A DNA stretch of 64,000 nt from CANIGN01 sp041391385. GTDB taxonomy: Bacteria > Bdellovibrionota > UBA2428. The notes beneath the pieces were generated by a model. That model did not search any database. It was not told the origin of the DNA and was given only the letters and a program-made list of their open reading frames with translations. The translations under genes were made by a program, and so were the position numbers. Where the stretch lies: the NCBI GenBank assembly GCA_041391385.1, contig JAWKOD010000006.1, positions 263,359-327,358 on the forward strand, in the 5' to 3' direction. Of this stretch, positions 8,967 to 20,215 are shown piece after piece; positions within the stretch are counted from its first letter, which is position 1, and each line of letters begins with the position of its first letter.

Positions 8967-10031
8967 CTAAACGGGAGGCACTTCGTTTATTCCAATAAGG
9001 GCTTGGGAGAATCTGGAAGCATCAAAAAAGAGCATGTCGTTTTCACCTTCCCCAATTCCAACTCTTAGGATTGGAAGTTTAAGTTCATGTACAAGAGGGT
9101 AGACCGCGCCACCTTTAGCGGACCCGTCAATTTTGGTGAGTATAAGCCCAGTGAGACCAAGCTCTAAAAACTTTTTTCCCTGATTGAGCATATTTTGTCC
9201 TGTGTTGGCGTCGAGAACGAGAACTATGTCGTGAGGGGCACCAGGGAGAGCCTTTTCAATGACACGTTTGTTTTTGTTCAGGTTCTCCATGAGTTGATCG
9301 TTGTTGTGAAGTCTGCCCGCAGAGTCGCATATAACAAAATCAACACCGCGTGCCTCGCCCGCTTTAATTGCATCAAATAAGACTGCTGAGGAATCAGAAT
9401 TCTCTCCGCCTTTGATACAGGGAATTTCAAGTTTTTCCGCCCAAGCAGCTAACTGGTCAGAAGCAGCAGCTCGAAAAGTATCTCCGGCGGCAAGAAGAAC
9501 CTTGTGGCCTTGCTCTTTGAGTTCTCGAGAGAGTTTCGCAATACTTGTAGTCTTTCCTACTCCGTTTACTCCTACAATAAGGATAACGTGAGGCGTGTTT
9601 TTTTTCTGAGGCCACGTTTGGGATGGAGCCACGTTTTCAAAGGCAGTCGACATTTTCGCAGAGATCACTTTTTGGAGTTCTGGCCAGCTGAGAGCAAAGT
9701 CTAGGTTTTCTAAAAGTTCTTGTGAGCATTTGTATCCAACGTCAGCACCAAGAAGGGCTTCTTCCAGTTGCTCGCGTTGAATCTTTTCGCCTTGATTGAG
9801 CCCAAACCATTTCTCACGTGTTTTTTTGAGAAGCTGAGACCATTCATTTTGAGTGATTTCTTTTGGACTTTGGTTTTCGGGACTGACTGTAACGCCTGTA
9901 TTCTCATCTGAGGAGGAGAAACTTTTAGGCGTGTTTTTCTTTCTGTAGACAAAGTAAGCTCCCGCAAGACTTAAGCCCGATATGGCAATTTCAATTCCAT
10001 GCTGAGTAATAAATACAAGTAGCTCGTTCAT
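8967..10031 (-). CDS. ftsY: Signal recognition particle receptor FtsY
   Basis: SRP-type GTPase receiving ribosome-nascent chains at the inner membrane, 354 residues. The N-terminus is a true transmembrane segment (GIEIAISGLSLAGAYFVYRKK, about residues 11-31) rather than the long acidic A domain of E. coli FtsY. An N domain follows (helix bundle about 60-135), then the G domain: VGVNGVGKTTSIAKL (G1), AAGDTFRAAASDQL (G2), CDSAGRLHNN (G3), TKIDGSAKGG (G4) and a closing RVGIGEGENDMLFF motif. It lies three bases after lpd, so is co-transcribed with the sucAB-lpd genes. Confidence 0.96.
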   Translation of the reverse strand: MNELLVFITQHGIEIAISGLSLAGAYFVYRKKNTPKSFSSSDENTGVTVSPENQSPKEITQNEWSQLLKKTREKWFGLNQGEKIQREQLEEALLGADVGYKCSQELLENLDFALSWPELQKVISAKMSTAFENVAPSQTWPQKKNTPHVILIVGVNGVGKTTSIAKLSRELKEQGHKVLLAAGDTFRAAASDQLAAWAEKLEIPCIKGGENSDSSAVLFDAIKAGEARGVDFVICDSAGRLHNNDQLMENLNKNKRVIEKALPGAPHDIVLVLDANTGQNMLNQGKKFLELGLTGLILTKIDGSAKGGAVYPLVHELKLPILRVGIGEGENDMLFFDASRFSQALIGINEVPPV

Positions 10032-10034
10032 CGC

Positions 10035-11437
10035 TTATATATGAATAGGCCGACCCAAGGCTGCCAGAGCAGCTTCCTTGACTGCTTCAGTGAGGGTGGG
10101 GTGAGGGTGGCAAGTGTTTCCTACATCTTCGAGTGTGGAACGACGGCTCATCGCTAAAACACCTTCTCCAATAAGAGAAGACGCATGCGCTCCAATAATA
10201 TGGACGCCTAATATTTTATGAGTTGTTGCATGAGCAAGGATTTTTACTTTTCCGTTTAATTTACCCATGGCAATGGCTCTTCCGTTACCAAGATAAGGAA
10301 AGACACCTTTTTTGTAGGGGATGTTTTTATCTTTGAGTTCTTCTTCCGTGAATCCAACGGCGGCAACTTCTGGTTCTGTGTAGATGACTCCAGGAACTAA
10401 AGCGTAGTCCATGTGAGCTTCTTTTCCGCAAAGGGTTTCTGCAACCACAACACCTTCTTCTTCGGCTTTGTGTGCGAGCATTGCGCCTCCGATAAGGTCG
10501 CCGATAGCGTAGATGTTTTTTACATTTGTTTCAAAGTGATCGTTAACGATGACAAAACCTCTGGGGTCTTTAATGATTCCAGCGTCATCAAGGCCAAGGC
10601 CGTCTGTGTAAGGGGTTCGGCCAACGCTAACGAGTACATGGGAGCCTTCGAGTGTTTCTTTTTCTCCTTGAGAAGACTCTATACTAAGAGAAACTTTATT
10701 TTTCTTTTTCTCAAGTGCTGTGCACTTGAAGCCCATTTTAAGAGTGAGACCTTGTGCTTCTATTGCTTTTTTAAAATCTCTTACAAGTTCTTGATCCATA
10801 GTTGCTAAAAGTTTTTCAGAGAATTCAACAACGGTTACTTTTGCCCCTAGACGTGCCCAGACGCTTCCCATTTCAAGTCCAATGTATCCGCCTCCCACAA
10901 CTAAAAGATGTGAGGGAACTTCTTCGAGTGCGAGAGCTCCTGTAGATGTTAGAATTGTTTTTTCGTCCACCGGAAGAAAGGGAATGCTTGAGGGGACAGA
11001 TCCAGTTGCGAGAACGATAGATTTTGCTTGAACTGTTTGTTTTTGCCATTGAGGTCAATTTCAACTTGGTGGACTTTCGCCACCTTTTATGATTTTGCTT
11101 TGCCTTCAATGCGCGTAATTTTGTTTTTCCGAAAAGAGCCCTTCAATTCCATTGGTGAGTCTTTCAACAACTTTGTTTTTACGATCCATCATTTTGGCGA
11201 GGTCTAATTTGGCAGCCCTACCGCAATTCCATGTTCTTGCAGATGCGTTGCTTCTGCATATTTTTCACTCGAATCGAGGAGAGCTTTTGAAGGGATACAT
11301 CCAATATTGAGACAAGTTCCGCCGAGTTTTTTTTCAGATTCTACGCACGCAACGTTAAGTCCGAGTTGGGCTGCTCGAATTGCACAAACATAGCCACCGG
11401 GGCCGGCTCCAATAATGACGAGATCGTATGTTTCCAT
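10035..11437 (-). CDS. lpdA: Dihydrolipoyl dehydrogenase (E3), multiple frameshifts
   Basis: FAD flavoprotein reoxidising dihydrolipoamide with NAD+, here the E3 of the 2-oxoglutarate dehydrogenase complex encoded just upstream. ATG 11437 opens YDLVIIGAGPGGYVCAIRAA (FAD dinucleotide fold) and the redox disulfide motif GGTCLNIGCIPSKALL. The C-terminal piece (10035-10970) carries the NAD fold LLVVGGGYIGLEMGS, YAIGDLIGGAMLAHKAEEEG and the interface HPHPTLTEAVKEAA with the catalytic His. Between about 11045 and 11210 the frame breaks at least three to four times, yet the sense text (KLDLAKMMDRKNKVVERL, IVLATGSVPSSIPF) can be pieced together across frames. The enzyme is otherwise complete; errors in the sequence are the likely cause. 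Confidence 0.93.
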
Positions 11438-11496
11438 TGAACTCAGAAATTAGCATGCATCAGAGAGGCAACCAACCCCCTAATTAGAAGCCTGGA

Positions 11497-12684
11497 CTAG
11501 AAATCGAGATTCAATTCACTCGGTTTTTCTAAGCGGTTCTTAATGTTGATCAAGAACGTAACAGCTTCTTTACCGTCTACAATACGGTGGTCGTAAGAGA
11601 GCGCTAGATACATCATAGGTCTAATCTCAATTTTGTCGTTTATGACAATAGGTCGCTTCACAATGTTGTGCATTCCAAGGATGGCACTCTGTGGGGGATT
11701 GAGAATGGGGGTCGAAAGAAGACTGCCGTAAACACCGCCGTTAGAAATTGTAAAACTACCACCTGACATGTCGTCGATGCTCAGCTTGTTGTTTTTAGCT
11801 TTTTCAGCAAAGGCAGCAATCGCTTTTTCTATTTCAGCAAAACTGAGTTTGTCTGCATTGCGAAGCACAGGGACAACGAGTCCTCTTTCGGTACCTACTG
11901 CGATACCCATATTGACGAAGTCTCTAAGGATCATATCCGTGCCGTCAATCGAGGCATTTATAAGCGGTTGGTCTTTGAGAGCGAGACAGCAGGCTCGAGT
12001 GAAGAAAGACATGAAACCAAGGTTAACTCCATGTTTCGCTTTAAAAAGCCTCTTTGCTTTTGGCTCGAACAGCCATGACTTCAGTGAGATCCACTTCGTT
12101 AAAAGTTGTAAGGATTGCAAATTCGTTTTGAGCACGAACAAGATTCTCTGCAATTTTAAGACGAAGTCTTGAAAGAGGCTTACGAGTTTCTCCCGCAATG
12201 AGTTTTTCAGGCTCATGTGCAACAGATGGGGTAGGCGCACTTCTCATGGAAGTTGTGGGTGAACCACCTATGGGAACAAGGGTTGGTGTTGCGCTTAGTT
12301 TTACGCTGGCTTCACCGAGAAAAGAGTCTTTGTCTCGTCTAATAGTATGCCCGCTCGATTTTGCAGCAATTTGCTGAGAGGGAGCAGGTGTGCTTGATGA
12401 TTGAGTATTGGTTGTGACACTTGGAGCAGCGCCCTTACTTTAACTGTTGTGTCGATGTTTCCAACTAGGGAACCAACGTCCACGGTTTCTTCAGCTTTTT
12501 TTATAATTTCTAGTTTTCCAGAGTGTTGTGCTGCAACTTCTACACTGGCCTTGTCTGTTTCTATTTCTAAAAGAACATCGCCTGATCTAACCAAATCGCC
12601 TGAATTTTTTTTCCAACTTAGGATGCGAACTTCTTTGATACTTTCGCCAACTTGGGGGGCAACAACGGGTTCTAAACTGCTCAT
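11497..12684 (-). CDS. sucB: 2-oxoglutarate dehydrogenase E2, dihydrolipoyl succinyltransferase, frameshifted
   Basis: Core acyltransferase of the 2-oxoglutarate dehydrogenase complex. The lipoyl domain is at the N-terminus (PQVGESIKEVRILSWKK, lipoyl lysine in EIETDKASVEV). The C-terminal catalytic domain shows NLVRAQNEFAILTTFNEVDL, GGSFTISNGGVYGSLLSTP and the active-site LSYDHRIVDGKEAV. Two frame changes occur, near 12430-12440 and near 12045-12060; text is continuous across the second (EVMAVRAKSKEAF then KAKHGVNLGFMSFF). The Ala/Pro/Ser linker around 12250-12430 is where an E3-binding domain should sit; none is recognised with confidence, perhaps because further indels scramble it. The start overlaps the sucA stop by four bases. 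About 395 residues. Confidence 0.92.
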
Positions 12685-15481
12685 ATGTCTTTTTCCTCTA
12701 TAGCAAAGGCCATCTCAATGAGTTGGGCCTGTGTTTTTTGGTGAGTTTTAAAGCTTCCTCCCGCAGGTGCGGCGGCAGCTTTTCGTCCAATATAATTTAA
12801 CGGAATCTTTTTGTTGATTTTAAGGAAGAGATCGCCCGCAAAACCAGTACCTGAGGCTCCTAACCATTCCATAAAGAGAAAAGTCCAAGCGCCTTGATTG
12901 CGAGGCTCTTCTTGAACCCACTTCACTCTCTCTAAGTTTGGAAGCGCGGCAAAAGTTGCAACAAGCTCTTTGCGGGGTAGAGGGTGAAACTGTTCAAGTC
13001 TAAAGATCGGAGTTTTGATGTTATTTTTTTGTCTGTATTCTAAAAGCTCATAGTAAATTTTTCCAGAGCATAGAATCACTTCTTTAGCAGCGAGAATTTC
13101 TTCTGGGCTAAGTGTGCTCTCGGGAATAACTTTTTTGAATGATCCTTCGCTCAGTTCTTTTAACGGAGAAAAGCTCGGTCCATAACGCAAAAGACTCTTA
13201 GGGGTCATGATAACAAGGGGCTTGCGATAGGATCTCTTAACTTGTCTTCGAAGAGCGTGAAAAAGATTTCCTGCAGTTGTTAAATTACAAACCGTTATGT
13301 TTTTTTCTGCCGAAAGTTGTAAGAAGCGCTCAAGGCGAGCGGATGAATGCTCGGGTCCTTGGCCCTCGTAACCGTGTGGGAGATAAAGAACAAGGCCGCT
13401 TGCACGCTGCCACTTGATTTCACTTGAGGTGATGAATTGGTCGATAATAACTTGTGCTCCGTTTGAAAAGTCTCCAAATTGAGCTTCCCAGATAACAAGC
13501 CTTGCGGGAGAGCTGAGAGAGTAGCCGTATTCAAAAGCAAGGACGGCTGTTTCACTGAGAGTGCTGTTGACGACTTCAAATTGAGTCATTTCAGAATCAA
13601 GTGTTTTTAGGGGGCAGAATTTTTTACCGCTCAGGGTATCGCTCAAGACCGAGTGTCTATGGGTAAAAGTGCCTCGTTGAGCGTCTTGTCCGCTGAGCCT
13701 TACAGAGTGATTTTCTTTGAGAAGACTTCCTATAGCAAGGGCTTCACATGTTGCCCAATCAAGATTCTCACCTTGTTCTAAACTTGTTTTACGTAATTCT
13801 AAAAACTTTTGTATCTTGGGGTGAGCTTTGAAATCGCTCGGATATTCAGTGATAGCTTTTCCGACAGCTTGGAGAACGCTCTCTTCAACTGCAGTTGTAT
13901 AGGAGGGAGGTGTAGGAGCTTCTTCCTCAATCTGAGTTGGCTTCCAACGAATCCAGCGGCCTTCAAAGGCAGAGGCGTAAGGAGTAATATTATCTTTTTT
14001 AGAGACTTCTTGTTCGGCTGCAAAGTGAGCTTCAACTTCTTCTTTGAGGGCTAAGTCGTCTTCTGCGCTTATGAGTCCAGCGTTTAAAAGTTTTTGAGAA
14101 TAGATATTTCGAGTCGTAGTGTGAGGCTTGATGCGCGAGTAAAGTTCCGGTTGAGTAAAGCTTGGTTCGTCGCCTTCGTTGTGTCCGTATCTTCTGTAAC
14201 AAACGATATCGATAAAAACACTTTCACTAAAGCGCGCTCGGTATTCTGCTGCAAGTTGCGCCACCCATACGAGGGATTCGGGATCGTCTCCGTTGACGTG
14301 AAACACAGGAGCTTCAAGCATTTTAGCAACGTCAGTACAATAAGTTGTTGAGCGAGCTTCACCGGGGCTCGTTGTAAAACCAACTTGGTTGTTAATGACT
14401 ATGTGAATAGTGCCTCCCGTATCGAAGCCATTCACTTTGAGAAGTTAATCGTTTCGTAAACAACGCCTTGTCCAGCAATCGCAGCATCACCGTGGATGCT
14501 AATAGGAAGAACTTTTCTATTTCGGTCAGCTGCTGGGTAGCTTTGTTGCTTTCCGTAAGTCGCACCTTCAACAACGGGAGCTACAAACTCCAAGTGGCTA
14601 GGGTTGTACGCCATAGAGATATGCATTGTAGTTCCGTGATCTGTAACAATGTCTGCGGAGTAGCCTTGTGATACTTAACGTCACCGCTTCCCATGTCTTC
14701 TGTTTTTTGTAGTTGTCATCAAACTCTGAGAATATGTAACGAGCTTTCTTTTGGAAGATATTCGTAAGAACGTTAAGTCGCCCTCTATGGGCCATTCCTA
14801 AAACAGTTTGTTCTGTTCCCCACGCCGCACTGTCATCAATAAGAGTGTCGAGTAAGGGAATCAGTCCTTCTCCACCTTCTAGGGAGAATCGTTTTTGAGC
14901 AACGTAACGTGTCTGTAAAAAGTGCTCGAAGCCTTCGGCTTGAGGTGAGTCGTTTGAGGAGGTATTTTTTCTCTTCAGTTGAGAGATGAGTTCGCAGTTG
15001 CTCTTGCTCCATCTTTGTGTGAGCCAGTCGCGGTAGCTTGATTTTCAATATGAGTAAATTCGACACCGACGCTGCGGCAGTAAATTTCTCTGAGACGTAA
15101 TATGATTTCAGCAAGCGTTGCGTTTTTGAGTCCAATCGCTTGTCCGGCGTCAAAAGTCTCGTTGAGATGTTTTTCTTTAAGTCCAAAACGGCTCAGTGAA
15201 AGAAGTGGGTGTTCCGCAGGTGCTTTGTACAATGGGTTAACATCTGCGATTAAGTGACCCGCGTTTCTATAGGCAGATATGAGTAATCCAACCTTAGATT
15301 CGAGGTAACTTTTAGAAAGCACTTCTTTCGGAACACCGTCGTCAAAGCTTTTTCCAAACTCAACTCCGTCAAAGAAATGTTTCCATGTGGATTCAAGCCC
15401 TTCGGGATCTTTTTCATAAGATTCTCTAAGCTGATCCAAATATTCGAGATTACTTGGGTTTATGTAGTTGTGCCGTTTCAC
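12681..15481 (-). CDS. sucA: 2-oxoglutarate dehydrogenase E1 component, multiple frameshifts
   Basis: Thiamine-diphosphate enzyme decarboxylating 2-oxoglutarate in the TCA cycle, about 930 residues. ATG 15481 begins MKRHNYINPSNLEYLDQLRE. The early part includes NPLYKAPAEHPLLSLSRFGL, and later pieces read MAHRGRLNVLTNIF, NPSHLEFVAPVVEG, HGDAAIAGQGVVYE, NNQVGFTTSPGEARSTTYC, RRYGHNEGDEPSFTQP, and near the C-terminus KWVQEEPRNQGAWTF, all E1o signatures. The frame changes near 15020, 14945, 14675-14700 and 14435-14445, four or five breaks within 600 bases, with homology continuing each time. First gene of the minus-strand operon; its promoter should lie in 15482-15561, opposite the divergent gene at 15562. 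Confidence 0.94.
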
Positions 15482-15561
15482 GAGCTAACCTTAGGGTAGA
15501 CCAGAAAGAACCTCGGTATCAACTCATAGTCTGAATATTTTAACCGATAAGGATAAGAGCC

Positions 15562-18537
15562 ATGTTGAAAAGCGCAGAAGCCGGTATGGGCTATAAATTT
15601 AAGAATAAAATCAGGTACTTCTGCAGTCTTTCTTTACTTTTCACAAGTTTTTTAACGGCTGCCGAAACTCACATGGAGCAGTCAACTCAACCTAAGCCTG
15701 GCACTGCAAAAGCTTCGAGTGTGGTTATTCCTTTTCTACTGAACTTGGGATGCGCAAAGCGAATGGGATATCCGAGAGATTTAACGATGCGCCAAGCAGT
15801 GTGGGCTATTTTAAAAAAAATTCAAGAAAATGAAATCGATCCAAGAGAATTTAGAGAAACGCTCGTTAAACTTTACAAGCAAGATGTCTACGTTGATCGG
15901 TATATCGGACCAGATACGGGTTATCTACCAGAGTTACAAGACACAGAGCGAGACTATACCGATCCAGATCAGATTAAAGAACTTGAAAATCCTATTTTGG
16001 ATTCTTGGGATTACATCTTGGCTCTTGTGGACAAAAAATATGGAAGCGACGATCGAAGTCTCTACAATTTAACTTTGTGGGCAGATCGTATCGATAAAGT
16101 TGCAGACAATATGCAAGATTGGCTCATTAAAGCAGCGATTAATCCATCTACAGACAACCTCTTAGATTCACATTGTAAAAACTTACAGAAACATCCCTGG
16201 GAAGGGGAGGCTTACGCGAACCATGTAAGAGATTTAAGAAAAGTCATTCGGACTCCAGATTCATCTCCTTCTTTTGTTCAGAGAAATCCCGAAGCGGCCC
16301 CCTCTCGACCCTATGTGAGCGCAGATATTAGTTATCCTCTGGATGCTGAGCAAATGGCAGAAGTTTTTATGCGTGGAATTTGGTGTGAAAACACATCCGA
16401 TTTGTTTCATGATTTAGCCTACCGTCTTCAAGAACAACAATTTTTGTTAAATGACTTTTTAAAAGGTGTTGAGAAGCGTGTAGAAGAAACAGAAAAGTAT
16501 AAAATTCACCCAAAGGATAATTTTGGGGATTTATCAGCAGACAGAAAAAAGTATGGGGATAATGGCGCGAGTTTGATGGACATCTTAAGTCCATTGGCTA
16601 AGGTTTATCTTTATGCAGGTGATGTAAGGCTTTCTGCTCAAGAAAGATTTTATCGCTCTGTAGATAATGAACGCTTGCTTCATGAGCTTGATCAACGCCT
16701 TCAGCAATGGCAGCGGAATAATGTAGTAGGCCTTAACAAAGACAATAAATATGACAAACGAGCGTGCAGTGAAGAGCCACCACGTATGCTTGGACAAGAG
16801 TTTAGAACTTATCTTTATCATGCCGTAAAAGCTAAGAAGTCAGGTCATGCAGTAGGGCTAGCGAGAGCTCCCTCAGTAAGTTCTTCTCACGCGGGTTTAG
16901 CGCCTTTGTCAGAGATGGAAGATTTAAAGTATCCCCCACATGGATCAGGTTATTCTGCGAGTGTTGCAAATCGTTTTATTCGGCTTTTAAGTTGCTCGAG
17001 AATTTTAGGATATCAAAATGATGTGAATGTGCATTCGTTTGTGTGGGAAGTTATGGAGGAAATTCAGTCAGGAAAATTAAATCCTGATGAATTTAGAGCC
17101 AAACTTGAAGATCAGTATAACTTTGAAAAGAGTCTTCGCTTTCCTGCGCCAGGATCTACTTCTCGAAGACCTAAAACTATGGGTTATTTACCGAGCCTTT
17201 ATAAAACTTCTCGCAAAGCGCGAACAACCGATGAACTTGCGGAAATTGTAGGAAGTGAAAATGCAATTCTCCCTGCTTGGGATTATATTCTTGAATTGAG
17301 CAAAAATCCCCAGCGCTTCCAGAGGGAAATTTCTTATGCGGCTATACTCATTGATGTTTGGGCACGGCAAAATGGAATTCAAAGGCCAGGGCTGAGTGCA
17401 GATCAATGTACACGTAGTTTTGTACAAAATCCCCTTCGAGGCCACGCATACAAGGATCAATTAAGAGATGATTTAAAAGCCCAGCGCTATCCTGTAGCTT
17501 CTGAGGATTACTTAAAGCGAAATCCTGAGGTTCGAATTCGTACTCCCTATAAAGCTCCTAGCAATTTTGCTCCCATTTCCGCACATGAAATGGCAAGAAA
17601 ATGGGCTGAAGGTCTTTGGTGTGAAAATTTAAATGAATTGTACTGGGAGTTGACTCTTAGACTTAATCGAAATCACTTTAGTCCCGAGGAGTTTCGTCGA
17701 GAGCTACTCTCCGCACTAGAATCAAAAAAGGGTTCTGTGGATTACAAAAACATTGATACCGAAGGCCTCGTTGCGGCTTTAGGAGATCTCAGTCATTTTT
17801 CTCAAAAGACTGGGCGCTCAGAAGAATCTTGGCAGCAGTATGCAATGGGAATTTCTCAATTAATTGGTCCAGAAACCACGCTTGAAAATTGGCAAAAAAG
17901 AAATCTTTTAAATGAGCAAGCCAAAGAGCGTCGATGCTTGGAGCGTCCGAATAGTCAGGTGGGACAAGAACTGAGGCGTTATCTGAAGGATTCGTATGTC
18001 GGATTTAGAAGAGAGCTAGTTGAGGGACATACTTTGGCAGCTACATTGACGGAAAAAAAGCTAACAAGTGATAACGAGAAAGAAAATATGCATCTCGATA
18101 CTCTTGTTGCGTTTAATAAAGAGGAATCTAAGGGAACTCGAGCAGCGCATGATGAGCGCGTTGTCACAATCCAATCCGATTTTAAAAAAAAACAAGAAGA
18201 TCATTACTCACAATTTACAGACGATTTAAAAGCTGAAAAAGAAAAAAAGATAGAAGCTCACAATAATCAGATGTTTGATTTGATTGAGCTCAGTGGCAAA
18301 GACTATGGCGCACTTTATGGCGGTGAGGGCTTTGCAGGTGCTTGCTCTACGACTGCTGGAAACACGTGGCAGAACGGTCCTGTGATAGCTTCGATGTATC
18401 GTCACTTTGCGGATGAGTATTCGAGAGATTTAAGAGCACGTTATGCTGCTTTTCAAAGGGATGGAGCAAAGCTAATCGCTCAGGAAAGATCCTCAAGTTG
18501 TGATAAAACGATTAACGATTCATTTGAGAAAATATAA
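15562..18537 (+). CDS. Large secreted protein with tandem ~380-residue internal duplication, unknown function
   Basis: 991 residues; no known family recognised. An AAGGA-type site precedes ATG 15562. The N-terminus has a signal-like segment (KIRYFCSLSLLFTSFLTAAE, about residues 16-35). The body is two diverged copies of one module, about residues 53-430 and 468-815. Matching landmarks are LLNLGCAKRMGY / LLSCSRILGY; IDPREFRETLVKLY / LNPDEFRAKLEDQY; NPILDSWDYILAL / NAILPAWDYILEL; FVQRNPEA / YLKRNPEV; GIWCENTSDLFHDLAYRL / GLWCENLNELYWELTLRL; and GQEFRTYLYHA / GQELRRYLKDS. Cysteines at equivalent places suggest conserved disulfides. A charged coiled coil follows (about 18050-18280) and a short Cys-containing C-terminal domain. 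Probably periplasmic or surface; it is first in a run of three unexplained genes. Confidence 0.7.
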   Translation: MLKSAEAGMGYKFKNKIRYFCSLSLLFTSFLTAAETHMEQSTQPKPGTAKASSVVIPFLLNLGCAKRMGYPRDLTMRQAVWAILKKIQENEIDPREFRETLVKLYKQDVYVDRYIGPDTGYLPELQDTERDYTDPDQIKELENPILDSWDYILALVDKKYGSDDRSLYNLTLWADRIDKVADNMQDWLIKAAINPSTDNLLDSHCKNLQKHPWEGEAYANHVRDLRKVIRTPDSSPSFVQRNPEAAPSRPYVSADISYPLDAEQMAEVFMRGIWCENTSDLFHDLAYRLQEQQFLLNDFLKGVEKRVEETEKYKIHPKDNFGDLSADRKKYGDNGASLMDILSPLAKVYLYAGDVRLSAQERFYRSVDNERLLHELDQRLQQWQRNNVVGLNKDNKYDKRACSEEPPRMLGQEFRTYLYHAVKAKKSGHAVGLARAPSVSSSHAGLAPLSEMEDLKYPPHGSGYSASVANRFIRLLSCSRILGYQNDVNVHSFVWEVMEEIQSGKLNPDEFRAKLEDQYNFEKSLRFPAPGSTSRRPKTMGYLPSLYKTSRKARTTDELAEIVGSENAILPAWDYILELSKNPQRFQREISYAAILIDVWARQNGIQRPGLSADQCTRSFVQNPLRGHAYKDQLRDDLKAQRYPVASEDYLKRNPEVRIRTPYKAPSNFAPISAHEMARKWAEGLWCENLNELYWELTLRLNRNHFSPEEFRRELLSALESKKGSVDYKNIDTEGLVAALGDLSHFSQKTGRSEESWQQYAMGISQLIGPETTLENWQKRNLLNEQAKERRCLERPNSQVGQELRRYLKDSYVGFRRELVEGHTLAATLTEKKLTSDNEKENMHLDTLVAFNKEESKGTRAAHDERVVTIQSDFKKKQEDHYSQFTDDLKAEKEKKIEAHNNQMFDLIELSGKDYGALYGGEGFAGACSTTAGNTWQNGPVIASMYRHFADEYSRDLRARYAAFQRDGAKLIAQERSSSCDKTINDSFEKI

Positions 18538-18623
18538 AATCGTTAGCGCTTCTATTTTAAAAGAATTTAGAACACTTCTTTTTATGTTGCCTGAAGAATC
18601 AGATTTTTGCTCCTTTTTCTTCG

Positions 18624-19642
18624 ATGGCTTTTAACCCTTATCAAACAAATCCACAAAAATACCACTACGAAAAGGCTTTAATTACAGCGCGCCGGACTTC
18701 TTGAGTTATAAGAAAAATTACTTCGATGAAGCGAGTGAAGGGACGAGACGACGTCAGTTATTCACTCAGGGTGTTCATACTTTGCAGTCTTCCATTGATC
18801 ACATGTAGGAGCGAAAGCCAGCGTTTTATTGAGAAGGAATTCTTGGATAAAGTTATCGTGAATGAGTTAGCAGTCGTAAATGGCAAAGAGACTTTGTGCC
18901 AAATATTGAAAAATCTCTTCCGTTGATTAATCGTTTTTGCCAGACGGATCATACTTTTCCTCCTGAAGAGGTAAGAGCTGTCGATGTAGAAATTTTTAAT
19001 TCTATCGTAAAAAATGACCCGAATGACCTCTATGAAATAATGTCTGTTCGAGATATTAATGAAGCAAAAGATCGAGATAAAATTAAGCCCGAGGCTATTG
19101 CGGCTTATGGTATTTTACATGGCGCCTGCCTTCCCTTTAGTATTCATTTGCACCAAATGACCATGGCCGACTTTCCAGGTGGAGCTTATTATATAACCTT
19201 GATGAAGAAGGACACTAAAAGTTCTTGTGCGGATGGAACTAAAGAAAACGAATATAATAGTAAAGGTGAGTACGTAGGAAAAAACGATAAGTTTCTATGT
19301 TCTGAACCTTTGAATGCATTGGCGTCGCGAGTTGAGGCTTTGGCCCAGCAGGAGGCACAAAACACGAGTGTTTATGATAATCCTGCTTTAGCTATTCAAG
19401 AGCTTCCTCTAGGGCAAGCTTATGCAAGAAAAGCAAAGCAATATGAGCTCGAGAGAGATAGGGAATTAGAGATGATTCAAAGAGCGAGAGATCAGCGACT
19501 CGTTGTTTTAGGTGCAGAACTTGAAGGGATTCAAAAGACTCGTGAGCGTAAGAATAATGAATATAAACGTCGCCTAAGAGAGAATATTGAATTTAGAGAT
19601 CGTAAGATTAAAGAAGCTCAAAAGGAAGGTCAGGGGATTTAG
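18624..19642 (+). CDS. Hypothetical protein with C-terminal coiled coil, frameshifted N-terminal part
   Basis: The clean frame is 18896-19642 (248 residues), but upstream text is also protein-like in other frames. From ATG 18624 it reads MAFNPYQTNPQKYHYEKAL; then NYFDEASEGTRRRQLFTQGV; then RFIEKEFLDKVIVNELAVVN; then joins IEKSLPLINRFCQTDHTF. This implies about three indels (near 18700, 18810 and 18895). No family is recognised. The middle has a Cys-containing region (GILHGACLPFSIHLHQ, KSSCADGTKEN, KFLCSEPLN), and the last 70 residues form a highly charged coiled coil (YELERDRELEMIQRARDQ onward). No signal peptide is apparent with this start. It lies downstream of the large duplicated-module protein on the same strand and may work with it; that is inference. 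Confidence 0.5.
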
Positions 19643-19644
19643 CT

Positions 19645-20061
19645 TTAAAGCTTTTCTTCTTTTGCAGGAAGTTTAATCACAAGAGTATAGGCTTTTTCTT
19701 CAAGTCGCGCTTCAACTGTTACATTCGCATCAAGCGTTGCGAGCTTTTCTATGATGACTCCAATGTTGACGAGTTTGTCTTCGATTTTTACCTGAAGGCG
19801 TTGTTCGTTTAAGTAGAGTGGACTTTTTATGATTTTTCCGTCCTCTAAAACAACTTCAGCTTCAAAAACTTGAAAGCTTAGGAAGCTATCCGTGCTCTCA
19901 ATGTCACATTCAACTAGAATACGGCTGAGGGTCTTGTCCTCTGGAGAGCTTATGAAATGGCGTAGAAAATAAACACCACTCAATTCGGCTTTTATGGCTT
20001 CACCTGCATGAAGAGAGTTAAGAGTAAGTAGCAGTCCTATGCTTAAAATTATTTTTTTCAT
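19645..20061 (-). CDS. Small secreted protein, unknown function
   Basis: 138 residues with a clear signal peptide (MKKIILSIGLLLTLNSLHAG, cleavage after LHA). The mature part alternates hydrophobic and charged residues in beta-strand-like stretches (AIKAELSGVYFLRHFIS, SFLSFQVFEAEVVLEDGK, ANVTVEARLEEKAYTLVI), consistent with a small beta-rich periplasmic protein. No family recognised. It is convergent with the preceding gene, only two bases apart, and divergent from the next. No paralogue seen in the window. Confidence 0.65.
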   Translation of the reverse strand: MKKIILSIGLLLTLNSLHAGEAIKAELSGVYFLRHFISSPEDKTLSRILVECDIESTDSFLSFQVFEAEVVLEDGKIIKSPLYLNEQRLQVKIEDKLVNIGVIIEKLATLDANVTVEARLEEKAYTLVIKLPAKEEKL

Positions 20062-20215
20062 CCGTTTTTTAGTGCTTTTTTGCTTGAGAATAACTCAGTA
20101 ATTACAGGGAATAATGCAATGTGTCAAATAAAAAGCATCTTTCCCTGACTTTGCTTCCAACTAATTGACGCCACGGAGTGAGCATTTCTGTTGAAATAAG
20201 GATGTGGGGGTACGG

